DNA from: Siphonodentalium dalli
Taxonomy: Eukaryota; Mollusca; Scaphopoda; Gadilida; Siphonodentaliidae
Assembly (NCBI GenBank): GCA_032622095.1
Contig: CP136064.1
Location: 140,013,954-140,077,953, forward strand
Direction of reading: 5' to 3'
DNA length: 64,000 nt
Part shown: positions 1 to 10,500 of the stretch, in pieces
Layout: each line of letters opens with the position of its first letter
Numbering within the stretch: position 1 is the first letter of the stretch
Notes under the pieces: generated by a model
What the model was told of the DNA's origin: nothing
Seen by the model: only the letters and a program-made list of their open reading frames with translations
Database searches by the model: none
Position numbers and translations under genes: made by a program

Positions 1-1368
1 GCGGTTAATCATTAGAAACTTGATACGAAAAAAAGTTTTGAACAGGGACGGCCTTATTTTTTGGGGTTTGGGTTGTAGAATTTTTTTTTGCGATGATTTT
101 AACTATTTTTACTGTCGTGTATCTATAGGACGTACTAATGATCCTCCTGAAAGAATTTTGTAAATCGGTTGAGAAATGTCCAAGTTACAGACCATCGAAT
201 ATTGTATTCATACATCAATTGAGGAGAAAGTGCTTGTCACTCTATCTCCTCCTAGACGACGCACATAAACTGGATTTGGTTTATGTGAGCGTGTTATACA
301 TAGAGAGAACACGAGTTGGTAAAATTTTGACCAAGATTGAGTGAAATTTGTCCGCACTAGGGATGGGGTAAAAATTGGTCATTTTTTGTTGTCTCCGATT
401 TGAACCAAAATTGTTGTGAAGTATCTATAATATGTACTGAGGGCCATTATGAGTGAATTTTGTGAATCGGTTGGCAAATGTAGAAATTGTGGCCACTTCC
501 TTTTTTTCAAGTTTACAGAAAATGCACTATTAATTTAAATTCCTTCAACCAATCGTCACGTGTTTGGTGTCGTTCGATGGGGAATTTCTAGTAATTCTAA
601 ACGATTACCTACTTGCCGTATTATGTCGATAGAGGCGAGAGATATTCGAAAAGTATGAACAGAACAACATACATATTGGCCTACATTATAAAATATCGGC
701 ACAATAACTCACCAAAACCCTGGTAAATATTATAGGGGCATCAAATACGAACACAATGACGCAAAAATTAGCAAGATATCTCAAAAATTGGCCGAGATAT
801 GGCGACTTTTCTATCCACGTCACCAAATTTCGAGGCATGGGTGGAGGTCACACCAGAACGTTCAAACTGAACACAGAAATGTCAATAAACCATAATATCG
901 ACATACCAATCAATTTCGCGCGTTTCCCTTATTATACTTCCATATTTTAATATGGAAGTATATTGTTATTCAATTTATTATTTTTTTCCATTATTATTAT
1001 TCTTAGCAATTTTGTAACTCATTTATCTCTGGAAGTACAATATATAGAGATCTGGAATTTCGTACGTATATACACATATACTAATTCTAACTGAATAGAC
1101 TATATAGAATATTGTCCAAGCTTGATTTTCAGAGTTATCTCCCCTTTGTAAACAAATGGGGTTGCTGTATCTCGAAAAATATGAGCAGCAGAGACACCAA
1201 ATTTGGACCATATGTACAACTCAGTATGCCATATTGGGTGAATGCATTACAATTTATGTCCGCGCTTTCGCCACAGAGTTGTCGCCCATGGTTAGCAAAA
1301 CTCGATTTATTTCATATCCTGTGTCTGGCTATGGCATGCAAGATATCCAGATTTGAGAGCTTCTATGC
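1..1368 (+). repeat. Satellite A unit (variant length)
   Basis: First complete copy of the ~1380-bp A satellite, phased here to start at GCGGTTAATC. It holds, in order, a G-rich tract with a T-run, a central AT-rich body, a 28-bp near-palindrome (half site ATACTTCCATATT, 934-961), an (ATT)n run and the GAGTTATCTCCC segment. It is about 12 bp shorter than later units because the GGGTGGGGGC stretch before the T-run is replaced by GGGTTGTAG. The next unit (1369) shares a similar variant, so these two edge units form a subgroup. No coding function is seen. Confidence 0.95.
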
Positions 1369-1708
1369 GGTTAATCAATAGAAACTTGAAACGAAAAAAA
1401 GTTTTGAACAGGGACGGCCTTATTTTTTGGGGTTTGGGTTCTAGAATTTTTTTTTGCGATGATTTTAACTATTTTTACTGTCGTGTATCTATAGGACGTA
1501 CTAATGATCCTCCTGAAAGAATTTTGTAAATCGGTTGAGAAATGTCCAAGTTACAGACCATCGAATATTGTATTCATACATCAATTGAGGAGAACACAGA
1601 AATGTCAATAAACCATAATATCGACATACCAATCAATTTCGCGCGATTCCCTTATTATACTTCCATATTTTAATATGGAAGTATATTGTTATTCAATTTA
1701 TTATTTTT
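1369..1708 (+). repeat. Satellite A unit with ~650-bp internal deletion
   Basis: The unit starts normally, then jumps near 1592 from the GAGGAGAA segment straight to CACAGAAATGTCAATAAACC. That downstream segment lies about 650 bp further on in a complete unit. The shared GA-rich sequence at the join suggests recombination or slippage. The copy runs through the ATACTTCCATATT near-palindrome and switches to B satellite at 1709. Confidence 0.9.
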
Positions 1709-3148
1709 ATACTTCCATGGTGTAACCAAGGAAGTATATTGTTTTTCTACGGAGGTCGTTTTCCGTTTATTTCGAAATACTCAGAAACTGATTGCAGTAG
1801 GAACGTGAAATCTCTAGCGAATGTAGGCATCGAAGGTTTACTAGATATAATGGTATCCGGATTTCCGCCCAATGTTTCTTGGCAGAATTATGGCCCTTTT
1901 GCGATTATTTTTCATTATTATTATACTTGACACTTTTGTAATCACTATTACTCGAAAAGTACAAGAAGTAGGACACTAAAACTTGGTGAGTAGGTTGGGG
2001 TACATGAGTTCTATGCCTATGGCACATAACGATTGTGTCCGCGCTTTCACCGAGGAGTTATCTCCCTTTATTTGAAAAAAAGTCATTTTATTATCTCGGA
2101 AATTAGAAGAAGCAGAGCATCAAAAATTAGACCGTATGCACGTCTCGATATGCACTGCTGTCCACGGGCATCAAAACTTGTGTCCGCGCTTTCCCTGAAG
2201 AGTTACTGCCCATAGATAGGCATACACCGAATTCATTGTACTCAGCTGTACTCTCCTATCATTCCATATAATTGAATTTGGTCTTCACAGTCGTCTTTGC
2301 CATTTACTGTTCAGTGGAAAAACGAAAACTGGACAGGGTCGTTCTCATATTTTTACAATAGGATGGGGGCGCCAAATTTAACCAAAAAAAATTCGTTACG
2401 AATCTCGTCTATTTCTGTGTATGTCTTGACTGTGTAAAGCTGATCAAATACCGCGAAAGATTTTTGAAATCTGAGTAGAAATACCAGAGTTGTGGGCCCT
2501 CAAATTTTTTTTGGGGGGGTCAAGCGGCTTGTCGCCCTATCTCCTCCAAAACGGACAATCAGTGCAAATAGTGACACACTTCTAAGTATCCAGACTAACT
2601 AGTGCTCGGTGTGAGCCAAATTTTGCCAGTGTCGGTTCAGTATTGTGGTTCTGGGGAGGGGTGGTTTATGGTTCCATATTTTATTTTGTCTCCGAATCAG
2701 ATGAAACTTGGAATATAACATCTACCCTACAAACTTATCACGACACTGAAAACAGATCTCAAATCCGTTGGAAAATGGCGGAGATTTGGACCCTCAAAGT
2801 TTGAACTTGGGGCCCATATGCTTTCCAATAACCGAAATGTTTTTCGTCTCCGATTCAGATGAAATGCATTCCATACAATATATGTGAGCCGCAGATCACA
2901 AAACTGAAAACAATTTTTAAATCCATTGGAAAATAACGGAGTTACGGGTCTTCAAAATTCGCATTTTCGCATTTTGAGCCTGGGTTGACAATTTCCCAAT
3001 CCCGTCACCCAATTTCGAGGCAGGGGTGGGGTCACTTGCAATCACTTGAGATCAACATAAACATGGTAAGGACGTGATATAATCATCATACTTCCTATTT
3101 TCCGTCCCTAAACTACGATGTTTTACGCTCAAGATTCGCCCTATTATT
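1709..3148 (+). repeat. Satellite B unit 1
   Basis: A 1440-bp unit starting with a hairpin, ATACTTCCATGGT / ACCAAGGAAGTAT with loop GTA. A (ATT)n-ACTT segment follows about 200 bp in, then GAGTTATCTCCC and a GTGTCCGCGCTTT motif that occurs twice. It repeats almost exactly at 3149. The order of hairpin, (ATT)n and GAGTTATCTCCC parallels satellite A, so A and B look like diverged relatives. The 63-codon open frame at 1739 is present in every B copy and is not judged to be a gene. Confidence 0.93.
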
Positions 3149-4574
3149 ATACTTCCATGGTGTAACCAAGGAAGTATATTGTTTTTCTACGGAGGTCGTT
3201 TTCCGTTTATTTCGAAATACTCAGAAACTGATTGCAGTAGGAACGTGAAATCTCTAGCGAATGTAGGCATCGAAGGTTTACTAGATATAATGGTATCCGA
3301 ATTTCCGCCCAATGTTTCTTGGCGGAGTTATGGCCCTTTTGCGATTATTTTTCATTATTATTATACTTGACACTTTTGTAATCACTATTACTCGAAAAGT
3401 ACAAGAAGTAGGACATTAAAACTTGGTGAGTAGGTTGGAGTACATGAGTTCTATGCCTATGGCTCATAACGATTGTGTCCGCGCTTTCACCGAGGAGTTA
3501 TCTCCCTTTATTTGAAAAAAAGTCATTTTATTATCTCTTAGAAGAAGCAGAGCATCGAATATTAGACCGTATGCACGTCTCGATATGCACTGCTGTCCAC
3601 GGGCATCAAAACTTGTGTCCGCGCTTTCCCTGAAGAGTTACTGCCCATAGATAGGCATACACCGAATTCATTGTACTCAGCTGTACTCTCCTATCATTCC
3701 ATATAATTGAATTTGGTCTTCACAGTCGTCTTTGCCATTTACTGTTCAGTGGAAAAACGAAAACTGGACAGGGTCGTTCTCATATTTTTACAATAGGATG
3801 GGGGCGCCAAATTTAACCAAAAAAAATTCGTTACGAATCTCGTCTATTTCTGTGTATATCTTGACTGTGTAAAGCTGATCAAATACCGCGAAAGATTTTT
3901 GAAATCTGAGTAGAAATACCAGAGTTGTGGGCCCTCAAATTTTTTTTGGGGGGGTCAAGCGGCTTGTCGCCCTATCTCCTCCAAAACGGACAATCAGTGC
4001 AAATAGTGACACACTTCTAAGTATCCAGACTAACTAGTGCTCGGTGTGAGCCAAATTTTGCCAGTGTCGGTTCAGTATTGTGGTTCTGGGGAGGGGTGGT
4101 TTATGGTTCCATTTTTTATTTTGTCTCCGAATCAGATGAAACTTGGAATATAACATCTACCCTACAAACTTATCACGACACTGAAAACAGATCTCAAATC
4201 CGTTGGAAAATGGCGGAGATTTGGACCCTCAAAGTTTGAACTTGGGCCCATATGCTTTCCAATAACCGAAATGTTTTTCGTCTCCGATTCAGATGAAATG
4301 CATTCCATACAATATATGTGAGCCGCAGATCACAAAACTGAAAACAATTTTTAAATCCATTGGAAAATAACGGAGTTACGGGTCTTCAAAATTCGCATTT
4401 TGAGCCTGGGTTGACAATTTCCCAATCCCGTCACCCAATTTCGAGGCAGGGGTGGGGTCACTTGCAATCACTTGAGATCAACATAAACATGGTAAGGACG
4501 TGATATAATCATCATACTTCCTATTTTCCGTCCCTAAACTACGATGTTTTCAGCTCAAGATTCGCCCTATTATT
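3149..4574 (+). repeat. Satellite B unit 2
   Basis: A 1426-bp tandem copy of unit 1 with scattered substitutions. Two small deletions are visible: CGGAAA is missing near 3537, and one TTCGCA repeat of the GCATTTTCGCATTTT stretch is missing near 4395. Boundaries are set by the recurring ATACTTCCATGGT hairpin. Confidence 0.93.
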
Positions 4575-5074
4575 ATACTTCCATGGTGTAACCAAGGAAG
4601 TATATTGTTTTTCTACGGAGGTCGTTTTCCGTTTATTTCGAAATACTCAGAAACTGATTGCAGTAGGAACGTGAAATCTCTAGCGAATGTAGGCATCGAA
4701 GGTTTACTAGATATAATGGTATCCGGATTTCCGCCCAATGTTTCTTGGCGGAGTTATGGCCCTTTTGCGATTATTTTTCATTATTATTATACTTGACACT
4801 TTTGTAATCACTATTACTCGAAAAGTACAAGAAGTAGGACACTAAAACTTGGTGAGTAGGTTGGGGTACATGAGTTCTATGCCTATGGCACATAACGATT
4901 GTGTCCGCGCTTTCACCGAGGAGTTATCTCCCTTTATTTAAAAAAAAGTCATTTTATTATCTCGGAAATTAGAAGAAGCAGAGCATCAGTGCACGTCTCG
5001 ATATGCACTACTGCCCACGGGCATCAACACTTGTGTCCGCGCTTTTCCTGAAGAGTTACTGCCTATAAATAGGG
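4575..5074 (+). repeat. Satellite B unit 3, truncated
   Basis: The third B copy matches units 1 and 2 for its first ~500 bp, then diverges after GCCTATAAATAGG, where element C1 begins. It has a short deletion near 4988 removing the segment that reads AAAAATTAGACCGTAT in unit 1. The sharp break suggests the B array was cut by insertion or recombination with C1. Confidence 0.88.
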
Positions 5075-5987
5075 ACACACTACACACCAGGATGAATAAA
5101 CCAAATTTTTTATAGCATATTCCGAATTGGACGAGAGATTCGGACTCGAATATACCGCTTAAACATGTTTTTACGCAGGACTTTCCGTGTTACGGGGTAC
5201 GGAAATATTGCAACTATTTTTCCCGCCAAATCCAAACCGGCTGATTAAAGAGCAAGATAATGTCGTAGCAGGTACGTTGACATACTCTATGTACGTCCCA
5301 GAAGTTTGACGGCTATACTGTAAATGTAACATGCCCAACGGAGAATGCGTGTCAGGGTGGGTTGAGACATTAGGAAAATTCCACGAAAATTACAAAGGGG
5401 GGAAATTCAAACATCGAGATAATTTTTTGTAACGAGTACATCTGATGGCTAGTGTTCACGCGCATCTAGAGGGCGATTTTCTAATTTTCAGATGGAACGG
5501 TTTACTCGTGACAACACTATATATCATAAATGTGTATACTTATGTAGTCTATCACTAACCGATTTTTAGCCCCAAATCCAAACGGGCTAATGTAGGAGCG
5601 AGTTTCACGCAGGATCATGTAAGCCGGTATACTGTAGGTACGCCTACTAAATTTGACCGCTCTACTATAAACTCAACCTCCTCAAGGGAGTGTTTGTGTC
5701 GGGTGGGTTCAGATTTGGCAAATTCCACCGAAGATCAAATGGGGAAAATTACTCCGGAAATCAGATATTGAGATAAAAACTTTTCGACGAGTGGATGTGA
5801 TAAGTAGTATCTAAAAGCAAGATTAGTACGCTTTTTAAAGATTTAGATTGGACGGTTTAACCCTGGTAGCGTATAACGTTGTAACGGGTGATATATAATA
5901 CTCAAATTCAAACCCTCTCTTCATGACGCAAATTCAAACGGACTTGTCTAAAAGCAAGGCAAATGCATGAACATGCTCACCGATATA

Positions 5988-6930
5988 CTATATGGGTATG
6001 TCCGCTCTACTATAAAAGTAACCTATTGTTACGATTTGACCTGTCCAAAACACTCCCCGGACAAAAGTTTCCCTAGGTATCAATTTTTTTTCGAAATCCG
6101 TTCGTTTTACCCGATTTGACATTGAACTGGCCATTTCGAAGGTCAATGTTAGGTCGGGGCCACAATTTGACCCACCCAAAAGACTCCCCGGACAAAAGTA
6201 TCCCTAGGTATCAAATTTCGTTGAAATAAGTCTGTTTTGCCCGATTTGACCTTGGATTTACCTTTTTGAAGGCCAAGGTCAGGTCGGGGGTCACGATTTG
6301 ACCCGTCCAAAACACTCCATGAATAAAAGTACCCATATTTATCAAATTTTGTCAAAATCCGTCCAGCAGTTTTCCCGGTCATAGCTAACAGACAAACAAA
6401 CAGACAGACAGAAGTCCCAAAATATATATTAAACTAGCAGGTGGACCCGACTTTGACCGAGCTCTTTCCCCTTTGCTTTTCGGCGAATTGCGCGATTTGA
6501 CCTTGAATTGTCCATTTTGAAGGTCAAGGTCAGGTGGAGTCACGATTTGACCCATCCAAAACACTGCCCGAACAAAAGTACCCGACAGAAGTACCCGTCG
6601 AAATCCATCCTGTTTTACCCGATTTGACCTTGAAGTGATCACTTTGAAGGTCAAATTCGGGGTCACGATATGACCCGTCCAAAACATTCAGTGGACAAAA
6701 GTAACCATAGGTATAAAATTTCATGGAAATCCCATCAAAATTCGCGATTTGACCTTGAATTGACCCGATTTTAAGGTCAAGGTCACGTAGCACGTGCAAA
6801 TTAATAGGCTTATGAGACTCCCCATACTAAAGTATCCCTAGACACTAATTGTAATCGAAATCCCGTGATATTCCGGCGTTTGACCTTGAAATGACCCGAT
6901 TTCAAGGTCACGACGCACGGGCAAATTAAT
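5988..6930 (+). repeat. ~125-bp tandem repeats with TCAAGGTCA motifs
   Basis: The segment CACGATTTGACCCGTCC and its variants recur near 6035, 6161, 6292, 6540, 6662, 6785 and 6909, spaced about 122-131 bp with one double step. Each unit pairs TTGACCTTGAA with AAGGTCAAGGTCA, a loose inverted repeat of nuclear-receptor half sites, although some units are degenerate. The series is interrupted at 6412-6480: one copy ends in an AGACAGACAGAAGTCCC tail and another starts with AACTAGCAGGTGGACCCGAC. From memory, that start and tail pair resembles a dispersed repeat type widespread in invertebrates. Confidence 0.8.
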
Positions 6931-6968
6931 AGGCACATGCCACTCCCCGGCCGAATGTAACCCCACAT

Positions 6969-7017
6969 ACCACGTTTCATCGAAATCCACACACACACCC
7001 TCACACACACACACATA
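6969..7017 (+). repeat. (CA)n microsatellite
   Basis: A CA-rich dinucleotide tract with small interruptions inside element C1, upstream of its conserved terminus. A shorter CA run recurs near 7105-7121. Confidence 0.85.
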
Positions 7018-7187
7018 TCTTCCAAAATAGATAATAGATTTAGAAATGACAAGCAAGTGCACCATCGGATCATAAGGCACCAATATGCATTCGCATAAAG
7101 AGGAACACACACACACGCATAACACTCACATGGGATGGGATGGGATTCCATGGAAGTATATCTGATTCCATGGAATCTGACCTCTAG

Positions 7188-7570
7188 TTTTCCATTATTA
7201 TTATTCTTAGCAATTTTGTAACTCATTTATCTCTGGAAGTACAATATATAGAGATCTGGAATTTCGTACGTATATACACATATACTAATTCTAACTGAAT
7301 AGACTATATAGAATATTGTCCAAGCTTGATTTTCAGAGTTATCTCCCCTTTGTAAACAAATGGGGTTGCTGTATCTCGAACAATATGAGCAGCAGAGACA
7401 CCAAATTTGGACCATAAGTACAACTCAGTATGCCATATTGGGTGAATGCATTACAATTTATGTCCGCGCTTTCGCCACAGAGTTGTCGCCCATGGTTAGC
7501 AAAACTCGATTTATTTCATATCCTGTGTCTGGCTATGGCATGCAATATATCCAGATTTGAGAGCTTCTAT
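7188..7570 (+). repeat. Satellite A, partial unit after C1
   Basis: Satellite A resumes inside a unit at TTTTCCATTATTATTATT, the microsatellite just 3' of the ATACTTCC palindrome. It continues to the standard boundary at GCGGTTAATC (7571). C1 therefore interrupts or abuts A at its (ATT)n segment. Confidence 0.93.
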
Positions 7571-10500
7571 GCGGTTAATCATTAGAAACTTGATACGAAA
7601 AAAAGTTTTGAACAGGGACGGCCTTATTTTTGGGGGTTTGGGTGGGGGCAAAATTTTCGCAATTTTTTTTTTGCGATGATTTTAACTATTTTTACTGTCG
7701 TGTATCTATATGACGTACTAATGATCCTCCTGAAAGAATTTTGTAAATCGGTTGAGAAATGTCCAAGTTACAGACCATCGAATATTGTATTCATACATCA
7801 ATTGAGGAGAAAGTGCTTGTCACTCTATCTCCTCCTAGACGACGCACATAAACTGGATTTGGTTTATGTGAGCGTGTTATACATAGAGAGAACACGAGTT
7901 GGTAAAATTTTGACCAAGATTGAGTGAAATTTGTCCGCACTAGGGATGGGGTAAAAATTGGTCATTTTTTTGTTGTCTCCGATTTGAACCAAAATTGTTG
8001 TGAAGTATCTATAATATGTACTGAGGGCCATTATGAGTGAATTTTGTGAATCGGTTGTCAAATGTAGAAATTGTGGCCACTTCCTTTTTTTCAAGTTAAC
8101 AGAAAATGCACTATGAATTTAAATTCCTTCAACCAATCGTCACGTGTTTGGTGTCATTCGATGGGGAATTTCTAGTACTTCTAAACGATTACCTACTTGC
8201 CGTATTATGTCGATAGAGGCGAGAGATATTCGAAAAGTATGAACAGAACAACATACATATTGGCCTACATTATAAAATATCGGCACAATAACTCACCAAA
8301 TCCCTGGTAAATATTATAGGGGCGTCAAATACGAACACAATGACGCAAAAATTAGCAAGATATCTCAAACATTGGCCGAGATATGGCGACTTTTCTATCC
8401 ACGTCACCAAATTTCGAGGCATGGGTGGAGGTCACACCAGAACGTTCAAACTGAACACAGAAATGTCAATAAACCATAATATCGACATACCAATCAATTT
8501 CGCGCGATTCCCTTATTATACTTCCATATTTTAATATGGAAGTATATTGTTATTCAATTTATTATTTTTTTCCATTATTATTATTCTTAGCAATTTTGTA
8601 ACTCATTTATCTCTGGAAGTACAATATATAGAGATCTGGAATTTCGTACGTATATACACATATACTAATTCTAACTGAATAGACTATATAGAATATTGTC
8701 CAAGCTTGATTTTCAGAGTTATCTCCCCTTTGTAAACAAATGGGGTTGCTGTATCTCGAACAATATGAGCAGCAGAGACACCAAATTTGGACCATAAGTA
8801 CAACTCAGTATGCCATATTGGGTGAATGCATTACAATTTATGTCCGCGCTTTCGCCACAGAGTTGTCGCCCATGGTTAGCAAAACTCGATTTATTTCATA
8901 TCCTGTGTCTGGCTATGGCATGCAAGATATCCAGATTTGAGAGCTTCTATGCGGTTAATCATTAGAAACTTGATACGAAAAAAAGTTTTGAACAGGGACG
9001 GCCTTATTTTTGGGGGTTTGGGTGGGGGCAAAATTTTCGCAAATTTTTTTTTGCGATGATTTTAACTATTTTTACTGTCGTGTATCTATATGACGTACTA
9101 ATGATCCTCCTGAAAGAATTTTGTAAATCTGTTGAGAAATGTCCAAGTTACAGACCATCGAATATTGTATTCATACATCAATTGAGGAGAAAGTGCTTGT
9201 CACTCTATCTCCTCCTAGACGACGCACATAAACTGGATTTGGTTTATGTGAGCGTGTTATACATAGAGAGAACACGAGTTGGTAAAATTTTGACCAAGAT
9301 TGAGTGAAATTTGTCCGCACTAGGGATGGGGTAAAAATTGGTCATTTTTTTGTTGTCTCCGATTTGAACCAAAATTGTTGTGAAGTATCTATAATATGTA
9401 CTGAGGGCCATTATGAGTGAATTTTGTGAATCGGTTGTCAAATGTAGAAATTGTGGCCACTTCCTTTTTTTCAAGTTTACAGAAAATGCACTATGAATTT
9501 AAATTCCTTCAACCAATCGTCACGTGTTTGGTGTCATTCGATGGGGAATTTCTAGTACTTCTAAACGATTACCTACTTGCCGTATTATGTCGATAGAGGC
9601 GAGAGATATTCGAAAAGTATGAACAGAACAACATACATATTGGCCTATATTATAAAATATCGGCACAATAACTCACCAAAACCCTGGTAAATATTATAGG
9701 GGCATAAAATACGAACACAATGACGCAAAAATTAGCAAGATATCTCAAACATTGGCCGAGATATGGCGACTTTTCTATCCACGTCACCAAATTTCGAGGC
9801 ATGGGTGGAGGTCACACCAGAACGTTCAAACTGAACACAGAAATGTCAATAAACCATAATATCGACATACCAATCAATTTCGCGCGATTCCCTTATTATA
9901 CTTCCATATTTTAATATGGAAGTATATTGTTATTCAATTTATTATTTTTTTCCATTATTATTATTCTTAGCAATTTTGTAACTCATTTATCTCTGGAAGT
10001 ACAATATATAGAGATCTGGAATTTCGTACGTATATACACATATACTAATTCTAACTGAATAGACTATATAGAATATTGTCCAAGCTTGATTTTCAGAGTT
10101 ATCTCCCCTTTGTGAACAAATGGGGTTGCTGTATCTCGAAAAATATGAGCAGCAGAGACACCAAATTTGGACCATATGTACAACTCAGTATGCCATATTG
10201 GGTGAATGCATTACAATTTATGTCCGCGCTTTCGCCACAGAGTTGTCGCCCATGGTTAGCAAAACTCGATTTATTTCATATCCTGTGTCTGGCTATGGCA
10301 TGCAAGATATCCAGATTTGAGAGCTTCTATGCGGTTAATCATTAGAAACTTGATACGAAAAAAAGTTTTGAACAGGGACGGCCTTATTTTTGGGGGTTTG
10401 GGTGGGGGCAAAATTTTCGCAAATTTTTTTTTGCGATGATTTTAACTATTTTTACTGTCGTGTATCTATATGACGTACTAATGATCCTCCTGAAAGAATT

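Larger units (their letters stand above)
5075..7187 (+). mobile_element. Composite element C, copy 1 (C1)
   Basis: A 2.1-kb block between B3 and the resumption of satellite A. The 5' part (5075-5990) consists of ~360-400-bp imperfect tandem subrepeats with GGATTTGGGG/CCAAATCCAAACGGGCTAAT-type boundaries. The middle is ~125-bp repeats (5988-6930), followed by (CA)n (6969-7017). The 3' end is a conserved terminus with palindrome GATTCCATGGAATC and the end TGACCTCTAG at 7187, abutting (ATT)n. Inverted partial copies lie at 37440-38755 and 42586-43850. No transposase frame is visible, so mobility is inferred from dispersal and shared termini. It could be a Helitron-like non-autonomous element or merely a mosaic satellite. 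Confidence 0.7.

Noticed and set aside
1739-1930. 63-codon frame conserved in all three B units
   Set aside because: The unit is repeated almost exactly, so conservation carries no information. The peptide is short, ends in a low-complexity ATT tract and resembles nothing known.
8340-8940. Recurring 60-90-codon open frames on both strands of every A unit
   Set aside because: They recur only because units are near-identical. They overlap on opposite strands, show no known domain, and variants between units change residues freely. No start context or splice structure supports them.
9011-9030. G-quadruplex in the A unit
   Set aside because: Only three G-runs are close together; the fourth is ~14 bases away and the segment is altered in edge units, so support is weak.
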